DNA of 64,000 nt from contig NZ_CP035291.1 in NCBI RefSeq assembly GCF_006094395.1, positions 62,001 to 126,000 of the forward strand. The letters run 5' to 3'. Of this stretch, positions 26,872 through 36,738 are shown one piece after another. The DNA comes from Staphylococcus haemolyticus (GTDB lineage: Bacteria > Bacillota > Bacilli > Staphylococcales > Staphylococcaceae). Below the pieces are notes generated by a model, which had not been told where the DNA came from, searched no databases, and was given only the letters and a program-made list of their open reading frames with translations. The position numbers and the translations under genes were made by a program. Within the stretch, counting starts at the first letter, position 1. Each line of letters begins with the position of its first letter.

Positions 26872-27801
26872 CTATTCCATGCTGCCATGGATTGTTTTAA
26901 TATTATGCTTCATCATTTTATAATATGAATCTCCTTTCGATCCTTTTTCTCCGATTGAATCCGTAAAGACTTCTCCATAGATACTTTTACCTGTTTCCTC
27001 AGACAAGCTGTTCATAGATTTTTTATCTACACTTGTTTCAACTAATAAATGTTTAATGTGATTATCTTTAACAAATTGGATTGCTTGTTTCATTTGTGAT
27101 GGTGTACCTTGTTTTTCAGTATTAATCTCCCAAATATAACCTGGTTTAATATCGAAGGCTTTTGAGAAGTATTTGAAAGCACCCTCACTTGTAATCATGG
27201 CACGTTCTTCTTTCGGAATATCATTAAATTTATCTTTACTGTTTTTGTTTAACTTTTCAAGTTGAGCAAGATAGGCATCACCTTGTTTGTGATAGTCAGC
27301 TTTATGTGACGCATCTGCTTTTACGAGTTGTTCTTGAATATTCTTAACGTATTGAATACCATTATCCAGACTTAACCATGCATGTGGATCGATCTTATCT
27401 TTATTACCAGTTTCTCCGTTTAAATAAATTGGTTTAACACCTTTAGACACCGCGAAGACTGACTTATCATCCTTAGATTTGCCTGCTTGTTCTAAAGCTT
27501 TTTTAAACCAACCGTTACCAGATTCTAAATTGAAACCATTGTAAAAAATCAAATCTGCGTCAGTAAGTTGTTTAATGTCTTTCGGTTTAACTTCATATTC
27601 ATGCGGGTCTTGTCCGACAGGCACAATGCTATGAACGTCAACCTTGTCTCCACCAACCTGTTTGACCATGTCATAAATAATAGAATTAGTTGTTACGACC
27701 TTCAATTTGCCATGACCTTTAGAGTGTTGCTCACTTGAATTTGAACCACAAGCTGCTAGTACTAAGATTAATGCAATCAGTAATGGAATAAATTTTTTCA
27801 T
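26872..27801 (-). CDS. mntC: Manganese-binding lipoprotein MntC
   Basis: This 309-residue lipoprotein (lipobox LAAC) captures Mn(II) outside the cell for the MntABC importer. It matches staphylococcal MntC throughout: KLKVVTTNSIIYDMVKQVGG, IVPVGQDPHEYEVKPKDI (metal His), DPHAWLSLDNG (metal His), GAFKYFSKAF, and GEVFTDSIG with the metal Asp. It lacks the His-rich loop of the zinc protein at 12414. Last gene of the mntABC operon; its ATG overlaps the mntB stop by 4 bases. Confidence 0.96.
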   Translation of the reverse strand: MKKFIPLLIALILVLAACGSNSSEQHSKGHGKLKVVTTNSIIYDMVKQVGGDKVDVHSIVPVGQDPHEYEVKPKDIKQLTDADLIFYNGFNLESGNGWFKKALEQAGKSKDDKSVFAVSKGVKPIYLNGETGNKDKIDPHAWLSLDNGIQYVKNIQEQLVKADASHKADYHKQGDAYLAQLEKLNKNSKDKFNDIPKEERAMITSEGAFKYFSKAFDIKPGYIWEINTEKQGTPSQMKQAIQFVKDNHIKHLLVETSVDKKSMNSLSEETGKSIYGEVFTDSIGEKGSKGDSYYKMMKHNIKTIHGSME

Positions 27802-28634
27802 GTTGTTTGTACACCTCTATACTTTGTTTTTATTTTTGAAAAGAGAAGAGTCAAGATATAAATACTAAATGTTGCAATAACAATCGTTGCACCACTCGGT
27901 AGATTGTAAATAAAGCTAAAGTATAATCCTATGATAGAACTTACAATGCCTATTAAACTTGCTACGATCATCATTGAATATAGATTCTTTGTGATTAAAA
28001 AGGCAGTCGACGCCGGTGTAACAAGTAATGCAACGACTAAGATAATGCCGACAGTTTGAATACTCGCGACGGTTACTAAGGCGAGTAACAGCATTACAAA
28101 ATAATGAATCATTGTTGTATTCAATCCGCTTACACGACTGAATGTCGCATCAAACGTTGAAATCATTAATGGACGATAAAGTATGACAATGAGTAGTATC
28201 ACAATGACGCCAATAATGATGGTTGTCCAAAATGTTTGTCGTGTAATCGCTAGTAAATTTCCAAATAAAATATGATGTAAATCTGTCGTGCTATTTATCA
28301 GACTAATAATGATGACACCCGTTGCGAGAAACGCAGTGAAACTAATACCAATGGCTGCATCAGGTTTCGTTTTACTATTATTTGAAATGTAGCCAATTAA
28401 TAAACTTGCAATCATGCCAGTGACTAATGCACCGACGAACATTGGAATATTGAATAAGAATGACAATGCCACACCAGGTAAAACAGCATGACTCATCGCA
28501 TCTCCCATTAACGACAATCCACGGAGGATAATCAAACTTCCTACAGTTCCACACACAATACCTACGACAATAGATGTAATTAAAGCTCGATTTAAGAATT
28601 GATAATCGAATAAATGTTGAATGAAATCAGTCAT
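27798..28634 (-). CDS. mntB: Manganese ABC transporter permease MntB
   Basis: A 278-residue ABC-3 family membrane permease with about eight helices, including FVGALVTGMIASLLIGYI, and the ABC-3 motif PGVALSFLF. I take ATG 28634, which has gggag about 11 bases upstream and overlaps the mntA stop by 8 bases; a GTG at 28646 is possible. It forms the membrane channel of the Mn importer with MntA and MntC. Confidence 0.93.
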   Translation of the reverse strand: MTDFIQHLFDYQFLNRALITSIVVGIVCGTVGSLIILRGLSLMGDAMSHAVLPGVALSFLFNIPMFVGALVTGMIASLLIGYISNNSKTKPDAAIGISFTAFLATGVIIISLINSTTDLHHILFGNLLAITRQTFWTTIIIGVIVILLIVILYRPLMISTFDATFSRVSGLNTTMIHYFVMLLLALVTVASIQTVGIILVVALLVTPASTAFLITKNLYSMMIVASLIGIVSSIIGLYFSFIYNLPSGATIVIATFSIYILTLLFSKIKTKYRGVQTT

Positions 28635-29370
28635 TAGATATGTCACTCCCTTCTTTTAGAGTAGAAGTCACATTAAATAGAAATGTCCGATTTAAATTTT
28701 GTGGCTGCATCGCTTGATGGCTAGGACCGAAAAATCTAACTGTACGATTAAGTAAAAGAATTCGATCAAAATATTGTTCAGCTTTCGACAAATCATGATG
28801 CACAATGAGAATAAGTTTGCCCTGATTTTTTAAATGTTGAAGCTTTTCCATAATGAGTTGTTCACTATTAAAGTCGATGCCAACAAATGGTTCGTCCAAT
28901 AGATAGATGGTACTATCAGACATCAAAGCTCTTGCCACAAGTACACGTTGTAGCTGCCCACCACTAAGCTCAGAAATTTGTTTGTATTGTAATGATTCTA
29001 GATCCAAATCTCTTAATAATTTATGAAACTTCATTTTTGACGCGTGATCGACGCGTTTGAACCAGCCGATGGTTTGGTAACAACCAGACAAGATGACTTT
29101 TTCAACATTGATTGGAAAGTCCAAATCTAATTGTGCTTTTTGAGGAATATATGTAATATATTGCAATTGTTTATGTATGGATTTGCCATATAAATTCATC
29201 TCGCCACTCGCGTTAAACGATCCAATTAAACTTTTTAATAAAGAGGATTTACCAGCACCGTTGGGCCCCATAATGCCAATAATTTCTCCTGAAATTGGAA
29301 TCTTCAAAGTAATATCTTTAAGAACATGTTTATGATTTAAATGCAAATTCATGTTGCTAATGTCTATCAA
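28627..29370 (-). CDS. mntA: Manganese ABC transporter ATPase MntA
   Basis: The 247-residue ATPase has Walker A GPNGAGKSS, the Q-loop IPQK, signature LSGGQLQR, Walker B IYLLDEP and the switch VHHD. It energises Mn uptake. The start appears to be TTG at 29370, 7 bases after a perfect aggagg; the first ATG (29352) lacks a site. First gene of mntABC, under an MntR-type palindrome at 29394. Confidence 0.94.
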   Translation of the reverse strand: MIDISNMNLHLNHKHVLKDITLKIPISGEIIGIMGPNGAGKSSLLKSLIGSFNASGEMNLYGKSIHKQLQYITYIPQKAQLDLDFPINVEKVILSGCYQTIGWFKRVDHASKMKFHKLLRDLDLESLQYKQISELSGGQLQRVLVARALMSDSTIYLLDEPFVGIDFNSEQLIMEKLQHLKNQGKLILIVHHDLSKAEQYFDRILLLNRTVRFFGPSHQAMQPQNLNRTFLFNVTSTLKEGSDISND

Positions 29371-29393
29371 TCAATTACCTCCTAATTAAAAGT

Positions 29394-29407
29394 TTAGGTT
29401 AACCTAA
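29394..29407. promoter_or_regulatory. MntR (DtxR-type) operator of mntABC
   Basis: TTAGGTTAACCTAA is a perfect 14-base palindrome 24 bases upstream of the mntA start, matching the DtxR/MntR family pattern of AGGTTNNCCT. Mn-bound MntR should repress here. Confidence 0.88.
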
Positions 29408-29585
29408 TTTATTTTATAATAAACACCGAAAACAGTGTGTGTCAAGTCGAGATAGTCAATTAAAATGTGGTAATAGTATAAATTTGTTTCCGAAAGTAAG
29501 GTCTAAAGTGGGCTTTAATTATTGATATTACTGTATTTAATGAACCGTGGCTCGATTGACAATTAAATAATTAAATGTAAAATAT

Positions 29586-29606
29586 AAAGCGTAATTATTA
29601 CGATTT
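29586..29606. promoter_or_regulatory. Zur box upstream of ZagA/YciC-like gene
   Basis: Half-sites AAAGCGTAAT and ATTACGATTT flank a single T, 22 bases before the start codon; nearly the perfect Zur consensus. Confidence 0.9.
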
Positions 29607-29628
29607 ATAAAAAGAAAGGTATGATTTT

Positions 29629-30828
29629 ATGGGCAAGATACCTGTAACGGTATTGAGTGGTTACCTTGGATCAGGTAAAACAACATTACTTAACCACATT
29701 TTAAATAATCGGGAAGGTCGTCGAATTGCGGTTATTGTTAATGATATGAGCGAGGTCAATATTGATAAAGACTTAGTTGCAGATGGGGGTGGACTATCAA
29801 GAACGGATAAAAAACTAGTAGAACTGTCAAATGGTTGTATTTGCTGTACGTTAAGGGACGATTTATTACAAGAAGTTGAGCGCTTAGTAGAAAAGGGGAA
29901 TATTGATTATATCGTGATTGAATCTACAGGTATATCTGAACCGGTACCTGTGGCTCAAACATTCTCTTATATTGACGAAGCATTAGGTATCGATTTAACG
30001 TCAATCTGTAAACTCGATACGATGGTAACCGTTGTGGATGCTAATCGATTTATTAATGACATTAATTCCGAGGATTTACTTGTGGATCGTGATCAAGGTG
30101 CAGATCAAACAGATGAGCGCTCAATTGCTGATTTACTTATTGATCAAGTGGAATTCTGTGATGTTTTAGTGCTAAATAAGACAGATTTAGTAACCGAAGC
30201 AGAATTAACAAAATTAGAAAATATCTTAAGAAAGTTACAACCAGATGCACATCTAATTAAAACAACAAACGCCGAAGTTGATATTAACGAAGTATTAGAT
30301 ACAGGTCGCTTTGACTTTGAACAAGCGAGTAACTCTGCAGGATGGATAAAAGAATTAACTGAAGGTGGTCACGCGGAACATACACCTGAAACAGAAGAGT
30401 ATGGGATTGGTTCTTTCGTTTATTCAAGACGATTACCGTTTCACGCGAAACGTTTCAACGATTGGTTAGAGCAAATGCCTAATAATATTGTCCGTGCAAA
30501 AGGTATCGTCTGGTTGGCACAATATAATCAAGTTGCATGTCTACTATCACAAGCAGGTTCATCTTGTAATATTAGTCCGGTAACCTATTGGGTAGCTGCG
30601 ATGTCCAAAGAACAACGAGAACAAATTTTAAATCAGCGACCTGATGTTGCGCAAAGTTGGGACATAGAATATGGTGACAGAAATACACAATTTGTGATTA
30701 TAGGTACTGAATTAGATCAAGAAAAAATTGTGAAAGAATTAGACCAGTGCTTAGTCAATGGTGATGAAATTGATAGCGACTGGAATCAATTAGAAGATCC
30801 ATATCATTGGCAAATTCGAAAAGCTTAA
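29629..30828 (+). CDS. COG0523 GTPase, YciC/ZagA type
   Basis: The 399-residue protein has Walker [11 protein letters not shown] at residues 9-18, the metal-binding [17 protein letters not shown], the specificity motif NKTD and a full C-terminal CobW domain ([16 protein letters not shown] ... [11 protein letters not shown]). This length and sequence match the zinc-starvation GTPases YciC/ZagA, which in Bacillus are Zur-repressed and deliver zinc to FolEIB. A near-perfect Zur box lies directly upstream. It is divergent from mntABC, linking the zinc and manganese responses. It has its own terminator. Confidence 0.92.
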   Translation: MGKIPVTVLSGYLGSGKTTLLNHILNNREGRRIAVIVNDMSEVNIDKDLVADGGGLSRTDKKLVELSNGCICCTLRDDLLQEVERLVEKGNIDYIVIESTGISEPVPVAQTFSYIDEALGIDLTSICKLDTMVTVVDANRFINDINSEDLLVDRDQGADQTDERSIADLLIDQVEFCDVLVLNKTDLVTEAELTKLENILRKLQPDAHLIKTTNAEVDINEVLDTGRFDFEQASNSAGWIKELTEGGHAEHTPETEEYGIGSFVYSRRLPFHAKRFNDWLEQMPNNIVRAKGIVWLAQYNQVACLLSQAGSSCNISPVTYWVAAMSKEQREQILNQRPDVAQSWDIEYGDRNTQFVIIGTELDQEKIVKELDQCLVNGDEIDSDWNQLEDPYHWQIRKA

Positions 30829-30883
30829 ACTCACGACATAGTAAAGCAATAATATTTTAAAGGCAACACTTAAAATGACTTTA

Positions 30884-30938
30884 ACACCTTGCACATTGCG
30901 TTAAAGTAAGTTAACGCTCTGTTGCGAGGTGTCTTTTT
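30884..30938 (+). terminator. Terminator of ZagA/YciC-like gene
   Basis: Outer stem acaccttgca / tgcgaggtgt and inner stem gcgttaa / ttaacgc, followed by ctttttt. Confidence 0.88.
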
Positions 30939-31052
30939 TATGAAAGAACAACTCAAATTGTTGATGATTTAAATTTATTGAATATTTTGAACAAATCGAC
31001 ACTAAATTTATGTATAATAGCTAGTAAACATATGATAGGAGAGATATAACAC

Positions 31053-32414
31053 ATGATGAAACAAAAACTATCAATCAAAGAAAATATATTTATTGGTTCG
31101 ATGTTGTTTGGCTTATTCTTTGGTGCAGGAAATTTAATCTTTCCTATTCATCTTGGACAAACAGCAGGTGAGAATGTTTGGCTTGCGAATTTAGGTTTTC
31201 TAATTACAGCCATTGGGCTACCTTTTCTAGGTATAGTAGCGATTGGTATCTCCAAAACAAATGGCGTCTTCGATATTTCATCTCGAGTGAGTAAAGGGTA
31301 TGCGTACGCATTTACGATTGCCTTATATTTAGTAATTGGACCATTCTTTGCTTTACCGAGGCTTGCAACAACATCGTATGAAATTGCATTTTCACCATTT
31401 ATTTCGGCAGGTACTGGAAAAGTTGTATTACCGATATTTAGTATTTTATTCTTTCTTATAGCATGGTTTTTCTCAAGAAAGCCATCTAAAATTTTAGATT
31501 ACATAGGTAAATTCTTAAATCCAGTATTTTTAGTATTACTAGGTATCGTAGTTGTCTTAGCATTTATTAAACCAATGGGCGGTATTAGTCATGCACCAGT
31601 AAGCGCAAATTATAGTGATAGTGTCTTATTGAAAGGGTTTATAGACGGTTATAATACGCTAGATGCACTTGCATCACTCGCTTTCGGTATTATCATTGTG
31701 ACAACAATTAAGAAATTAGGTATTACTAATCCAAATGGGATCGCTAAAGAAACTTTCAAGTCAGGTTTTATAAGCATCGTAGGCATGGGTGTTATTTATA
31801 CATTGCTCGCTTTAATGGGTACGATGAGTTTAGGTCATTTTAAAGTGAGTGAAAATGGTGGTATCGCACTGGCTCAAATTGCGCAGCATTATCTTGGAGA
31901 TTACGGTATTATCATTTTATCTCTAATCATTATTGTCGCATGTTTGAAGACGGCAATTGGTTTAATTACTGCATTTTCAGAGACATTTACAGAACTATTC
32001 CCGAAAATGAATTACCTTTGGTTAGCAACAGGTGTAGCGTTACTCGCTTGTATCTTCGCTAATGTCGGGTTAACTAAAATTATTATGTATTCAACGCCAG
32101 TATTGATGTTTATCTATCCGTTAGCGATTACACTGATTTTATTAACGCTTGTCAGTCCATTATTTAATCATTCAACAATTGTTTATAAATTTACAACGTT
32201 CTTTACAATGTTTGCAGCGTTCTTTGATGGTGTAAACGCAAGCCCAGAATTCTTTGCAAAGACATCATTTGCACAAGCATTAATAAGTTTCGCTGAACGT
32301 TATTTACCGTTCTTCACAATTGGAATGGGTTGGATTGTTCCGGCAATCATAGGATTTGTAGTAGGACTTATCGTTTATTTAATTCGTTCTCGTAGACAAA
32401 CTCAAACACAATAA
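31053..32414 (+). CDS. brnQ: Branched-chain amino acid:cation symporter BrnQ
   Basis: The 453-residue protein has about twelve membrane helices and family motifs: [17 protein letters not shown] near the N-terminus, [32 protein letters not shown] and [17 protein letters not shown]. These define the LIVCS (BrnQ) family, which imports Leu, Ile and Val with sodium or protons. Staphylococci have several copies. ATG 31053 follows taggagag. It lies between zinc-regulated genes but has no Zur box itself. Confidence 0.93.
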   Translation: MMKQKLSIKENIFIGSMLFGLFFGAGNLIFPIHLGQTAGENVWLANLGFLITAIGLPFLGIVAIGISKTNGVFDISSRVSKGYAYAFTIALYLVIGPFFALPRLATTSYEIAFSPFISAGTGKVVLPIFSILFFLIAWFFSRKPSKILDYIGKFLNPVFLVLLGIVVVLAFIKPMGGISHAPVSANYSDSVLLKGFIDGYNTLDALASLAFGIIIVTTIKKLGITNPNGIAKETFKSGFISIVGMGVIYTLLALMGTMSLGHFKVSENGGIALAQIAQHYLGDYGIIILSLIIIVACLKTAIGLITAFSETFTELFPKMNYLWLATGVALLACIFANVGLTKIIMYSTPVLMFIYPLAITLILLTLVSPLFNHSTIVYKFTTFFTMFAAFFDGVNASPEFFAKTSFAQALISFAERYLPFFTIGMGWIVPAIIGFVVGLIVYLIRSRRQTQTQ

Positions 32415-32434
32415 ATATTAAGTAATAACATGTA

Positions 32435-32468
32435 AGCCTGGGACATAAATCAATGTCTCAGGCTAAAA
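32435..32468 (+). terminator. Terminator of brnQ
   Basis: Arms agcctgggacat and atgtctcaggct form a stem with a T-poor, A-rich tail; typical staphylococcal intergenic hairpin. Confidence 0.8.
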
Positions 32469-32474
32469 ATATAT

Positions 32475-32655
32475 ATTGGCAGTAGTTGACTGAATTAAAA
32501 TGCACTTGTAACAAGCATCTTTTTAATTCTAGTCAACCTTACCTGCCAGATGGGGCCCCGGCAAAGAGAATTTCAAAAAGAAATTCTACAAGCTAAGCAG
32601 GCTAGGGTGGGACGAAATAAATTTTGAAAAAAATTGTTTCTGTCTCGCTCCCATA
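32475..32655. repeat. Structured staphylococcal intergenic repeat (STAR-like)
   Basis: No gene is present in 32415-32769. This part contains a long hairpin (ggcagtagttgact paired with agtcaaccttacctgcc), the GC-rich core tggggccccggca resembling the STAR consensus, and a second hairpin (gggacgaaataaattt / aaattgtttctgtctcgctccc). A related shorter copy is at 49684-49765. Confidence 0.7.
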
Positions 32656-32727
32656 GCTTATTTTTTTGCATTCAATCATAACTTTTAAAATTCTTATTGT
32701 GTAATTGTACATAGTGTAGTACTATCT

Positions 32728-32748
32728 AAAACGTAATTATTACGATTT
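32728..32748. promoter_or_regulatory. Zur box of methyltransferase/ABC/MFS operon
   Basis: Half-sites AAAACGTAAT and ATTACGATTT flank a T, 21 bases before the start codon of 32770. Zinc-bound Zur should repress the entire downstream operon. Confidence 0.9.
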
Positions 32749-32769
32749 AAAACGAGCGAGGAGAATTAG

Positions 32770-33462
32770 ATGACTAAGAGTTATGATGTTTGGTGGCAAA
32801 AAGGCCAAGAATCAGATGATGATATGGCGCGTGACCATCAAGAAGCTTGGGAGAGAACTATAGAAATGCTTGATACATCGGATATCAAAGGGAAGACAAT
32901 CTTAGATGTGGGATGTAATCAAGGCGGATTTTTAAGAAAATTATATGACACAACGCCATTTAAAGAAGGTGTCGGTATAGATTTAGCACGTTTATCTTTA
33001 GAAAAGGCCGAAACTTTAAAAGGTGAACGTCCACTTACATATTATTTAACCGATAAACCACAAGAGACAAATAGAACATTTGATACTGCTGTAAGTACAT
33101 CTGTCCTGTACTTAATCGAAGACATTCCACAACATGCACAAGATTTAAAAGAAGTGTTGAAACCGGGAGGCGTTTACTATGCTTCATTCGCCGATTTAAC
33201 CAATAATCCTAGTCGTCAATTTATGGATGACACGATTAATCAATACGGCGCAACACCTTCTCAGAACCATTCTTTAAAACATATCGTTGATAGTTTTGTT
33301 GATGCAGGGTTTGAAGTTGCAGTAATGAAAGAACCTGTGCCTGACGTGATTGATTTAACACATTATAGTGATTTTTATCTATCACCAAATGATTATCTAC
33401 AAACACTTTATGAGGAATCATTTTTAATTAAAGCAAGCGTGAAAGAAGGTATTGGGAAATGA
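32770..33462 (+). CDS. Class I SAM-dependent methyltransferase, first gene of Zur-boxed import operon
   Basis: The 230-residue protein has SAM motif I ILDVGCNQGGFL (about residues 45-56), the acidic residue after strand 2 (GIDLARLS), motif II region FDTAVSTSVLYLIED and motif III LKPGGVYY. It has no membrane segment. Its ATGA stop overlaps the start of the solute-binding lipoprotein gene, so it is translationally coupled to a metal importer. It may modify a small molecule, such as a metallophore, or detoxify imported cargo; it is not homologous to CntL-type nicotianamine synthases as far as I can see. Substrate is inference. Confidence 0.88.
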   Translation: MTKSYDVWWQKGQESDDDMARDHQEAWERTIEMLDTSDIKGKTILDVGCNQGGFLRKLYDTTPFKEGVGIDLARLSLEKAETLKGERPLTYYLTDKPQETNRTFDTAVSTSVLYLIEDIPQHAQDLKEVLKPGGVYYASFADLTNNPSRQFMDDTINQYGATPSQNHSLKHIVDSFVDAGFEVAVMKEPVPDVIDLTHYSDFYLSPNDYLQTLYEESFLIKASVKEGIGK

Positions 33463-35012
33463 AAAAACGTGTATTAATTACAATGGCAGCAAGCGCAACG
33501 CTCTTATTAGCAGGTTGTGGGAATGACCAAAAAGAAGATAAAAATATCACAGTATCGCTACCTACTGGAGCGAAAGCAGATAAACTTGACGCACAAGGTT
33601 ATGACGCCGCAATGCCAGTCTATAGTGCAGTATATGATGCATTAGTTAAATACGATAAAGACAAAGGTGTGAAAGCTGGCTTAGCAGAAAAATGGCATTT
33701 TGATGAATCAGGAAAAGTCTATGAATTCCATTTAAAAAAGAACGTTAAATTCTCAGATGGCTCAGCTTTAGATGCTAAAGCAGTGAAATTCTCAATTGAG
33801 CGTGCGAAAGCGATGAACAAAGATACGACTGTAGAAACGTTAAAAAAATTGGATAAGGTTGTTGTTAAAAGTGATCATGTTGTCCAAATTAGATTGAAGT
33901 CACCATCAAATCAAGTGTTGAATGAATTAACACAGGTGAGACCGTTACGTATTATGAGTCCACATTCCGTTGAAAATGGTAAAGTAAATGGCAAATTTGA
34001 AAAAGCGATTGGAACAGGTGCCTTTGTCGTTGATAAAACTGGCAAAGAAAAAACGACAATGAAGCCAAATAAATATTTCAACCATAGCCATCCCGTAAAC
34101 TACAATCTTGCGTTCCAAACGATTGAAGATGGAGATTCAAGAAACTCAGCAGTACAAAGTGGTTCTGTTGATATTTCTGGTGGTGCTTTAGGAATGCTGT
34201 CAGATCAGCAAATTAAGCAAGACAAGAAAAATAAAAACTTAACTGTTGAAGATAAGCCAAGTACAGTAAGTCATTTCATGGCATTTAATCCGGATAATGA
34301 TGTATTAAAACAACGTACAATCCGTGAAGCCATTAGTAAGAGCATCGATACAAAAGATATTGCGGGTAAATCTGTAAATGGTTTATTCCAGAAGAACGTG
34401 CAATTTGTAAACAAAGATAATCAACAGGCACACGACTATGATGTAAAAGAGGCTGAGAAGTTACTTAAAGAAGCAGGTTATCACAAGAACAGTGACGGTA
34501 TTTTTGAAAAAACCGGTAAACCATTAACGTTTAATTTGGTTATTCAAACTGCAGAATTCCCAAGTTGGAAAGATAAAGCGGAAAAAGTGCAACGTCAACT
34601 TAAAAAAGCTGGCATTAAGTTAAATGTGAAAACGTTAGATTCACAATCATACTATGATACGTTATGGACGAAAAAAGATTATGACCTCATCTTCTATAGA
34701 ACGTATTCAGATGCCTTAATGCCTTATAATTTCATGAGTTCAGTATTTAAAAATAATGATGGTAAGTCAGGTGTATTAGCTAATGATAAAACATTGACTC
34801 AGCAGCTAGATGATTTCCCAACAACTGTATCTAAAAAAGAACAACAGCGTTCATTTGATGAAATATTTAAACACTTTAATCAACAATATTATGGTGTGCC
34901 TATTGCTTATCCAAATGAAAGCTTTGTCGTTAGTGATAAAGTGAAGCAATTCAAATTCTCTGGACTTACTGATGCTCCTATTGATTATAAAGCGTTGAAA
35001 GTTAATGAGTAA
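33459..35012 (+). CDS. NikA/CntA-type solute-binding lipoprotein
   Basis: The 517-residue protein is a family 5 extracellular solute-binding protein. Leader and lipobox LLAGC place it on the membrane surface. Motifs: YDALVKYDKDKGVKAGLAEKW, YEFHLKKNVKFSDGS, KSPSNQVLNELT, AIGTGAFV and the C-terminal YYGVPIAYPNESFV. Nickel/metallophore binders NikA and CntA share this plan and the YDAL/GLAE start. Given the Zur box and an MFS exporter in the same operon, metal complex capture is more likely than peptide uptake. ATGA overlap with the methyltransferase. Confidence 0.9.
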   Translation: MKKRVLITMAASATLLLAGCGNDQKEDKNITVSLPTGAKADKLDAQGYDAAMPVYSAVYDALVKYDKDKGVKAGLAEKWHFDESGKVYEFHLKKNVKFSDGSALDAKAVKFSIERAKAMNKDTTVETLKKLDKVVVKSDHVVQIRLKSPSNQVLNELTQVRPLRIMSPHSVENGKVNGKFEKAIGTGAFVVDKTGKEKTTMKPNKYFNHSHPVNYNLAFQTIEDGDSRNSAVQSGSVDISGGALGMLSDQQIKQDKKNKNLTVEDKPSTVSHFMAFNPDNDVLKQRTIREAISKSIDTKDIAGKSVNGLFQKNVQFVNKDNQQAHDYDVKEAEKLLKEAGYHKNSDGIFEKTGKPLTFNLVIQTAEFPSWKDKAEKVQRQLKKAGIKLNVKTLDSQSYYDTLWTKKDYDLIFYRTYSDALMPYNFMSSVFKNNDGKSGVLANDKTLTQQLDDFPTTVSKKEQQRSFDEIFKHFNQQYYGVPIAYPNESFVVSDKVKQFKFSGLTDAPIDYKALKVNE

Positions 35013-35014
35013 CA

Positions 35015-35971
35015 ATGCTTAAACGAACAATAAAATTAATACTTTACTTAATCGTGAGTTCGTTTATTATATTCGTTTTAGTCGAGAAGACATCAGGTAA
35101 TCCAGCGATACTATACTTACAACGTCATGGTTATACGTCGATTACCCAGGAAAATATTGAAGCAGCACAACATAAACTTGGTTTGGGCCAACATTTTCTA
35201 TTAAGATATATCGATTGGGTTGGACATGCACTTACTGGTAACTTGGGATACAGTTTTAGTACAAATGAGCCAGTAACAACTATGATTATGGAGGCCGTCA
35301 TTCCAACATTAATATTAATCGTTGTTTCAAGTTGTATCATGTTGCCATTTGGTTATATGGTTGGTTATTTTATTGGGACGCGCCCACATACTCGATACGC
35401 GAATGGTATTCGTGGATTCGCTCAAGTGATGACTTCTATGCCGGAATATTGGTTAGCCATTTTGTTTATATATTATTTAGGAGTACGTTGGCAGTTGCTA
35501 CCTTTTGTAGGTAGCGATTCCTGGCAACATTTCGTGCTACCCATCTTCACCATTGTTGTTATAGAAGGATGTCATATCTTATTGATGACATCGCACCTTA
35601 TTGCGCAAACATTAGATAACGATGCGTATCAACTTGCTCAGTTAAGACATTACTCATTAAAGGCGCGTATCATTGTCCAGATTAAAGAGATATTTGCACC
35701 ACTCATGACCATTTCAATTAACAGTGTGATTCATTTAATAGGAAAAGTAGTCATACTTGAAGTAATCTTCAGCATGTCTGGTATAGGGAAATTATTAATT
35801 AATGCTATCAATCAACGAGATTATCCACTTATTCAAGGCATTGTGGTCTTTATTATCGTCTTAATTATGTTCATTAATTATTTAGGCGACATTATCATTT
35901 TAAACAATGAACCTAGACTTCGACGACGACATACCAAACGCCAAGCCCATGAGAAAAGAGGTGTGTCGTGA
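35015..35971 (+). CDS. ABC importer permease (NikB/CntB/DppB-like)
   Basis: The 318-residue protein has about six helices and the binding-protein-dependent transport signature region (LRHYSLKARIIVQIKEIFAPLM). It starts LKRTIKLILYLIVSSFIIFVLVEKTSGNPA like NikB/DppB. It begins 2 bases after the lipoprotein stop. Partner of the permease at 35971. Confidence 0.92.
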   Translation: MLKRTIKLILYLIVSSFIIFVLVEKTSGNPAILYLQRHGYTSITQENIEAAQHKLGLGQHFLLRYIDWVGHALTGNLGYSFSTNEPVTTMIMEAVIPTLILIVVSSCIMLPFGYMVGYFIGTRPHTRYANGIRGFAQVMTSMPEYWLAILFIYYLGVRWQLLPFVGSDSWQHFVLPIFTIVVIEGCHILLMTSHLIAQTLDNDAYQLAQLRHYSLKARIIVQIKEIFAPLMTISINSVIHLIGKVVILEVIFSMSGIGKLLINAINQRDYPLIQGIVVFIIVLIMFINYLGDIIILNNEPRLRRRHTKRQAHEKRGVS

Positions 35972-36738
35972 TGAAAAAATATCAAACTTACATCGCCATA
36001 AGTGCAATATTAAGTGTGATGTTTGTGCTAATTGTATATTGCTTTATGCAAGACACACAAAACTTGGATCCACTCCAATCACCTAATAGCCAACATTGGT
36101 TAGGCACGGATCAACTAGGCAGAGATTTCTTAGTCAGACTGATTGTAGGTAGTCTAGTCACATTAAGCTTAACTAGCGTGGTAATTCTATTAAGTGTTTG
36201 TATTGGACTGGTCTTTGGGTTAATTGCAGGTATAGAAAGAAAATGGTTAGACCAAATCATCATGTTTATTGCCGATATGCTATTGGCAATTCCTTCATTT
36301 ATTATTGCATTAGTCATCTTAAGCTTAGTAAGTAATTCAATGCTAGGTTTGATACTTGCTTTAACAATTGGATGGATAGGCCGTTATTTACGTTATTTCA
36401 GAAATTTAACACGAGATATTCAAAAGCGTCCCTTTGTCAGTTATGCAAGACTAAGTGGTAACTCAACGTTTAAAACGACAGTGACGCACGTGATTCCGCA
36501 TTTACTAAGTAATATATTTGCTTTGGTCACGGCTGACTTTGGCAAAATGATGCTAAGTATATCTGGACTTGCCTTTTTAGGCCTGGGTATTAAATCACCG
36601 ACGCCTGAGTTAGGAACCATTCTCTTTGACGGGAAAAGTTATTTCAATGGTGCACCTTGGCTCTTCTTCTTCCCTGGTGTACTGTTAGGAGGTTTCGCCT
36701 TATTATGTCAAATGATCAACAAAAAAATAACGCAATGA
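35971..36738 (+). CDS. ABC importer permease (NikC/CntC/DppC-like)
   Basis: The 255-residue permease shows the DppC/NikC marker HWLGTDQLGRDFLVRLI, and the EAA-type loop YARLSGNSTFKTTVTHVIPHLL. I use ATG 35971, which shares one base with the preceding stop (TGATG) and has aagaggtg upstream; a GTG at 35968 would add one residue. Confidence 0.92.
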   Translation: MKKYQTYIAISAILSVMFVLIVYCFMQDTQNLDPLQSPNSQHWLGTDQLGRDFLVRLIVGSLVTLSLTSVVILLSVCIGLVFGLIAGIERKWLDQIIMFIADMLLAIPSFIIALVILSLVSNSMLGLILALTIGWIGRYLRYFRNLTRDIQKRPFVSYARLSGNSTFKTTVTHVIPHLLSNIFALVTADFGKMMLSISGLAFLGLGIKSPTPELGTILFDGKSYFNGAPWLFFFPGVLLGGFALLCQMINKKITQ

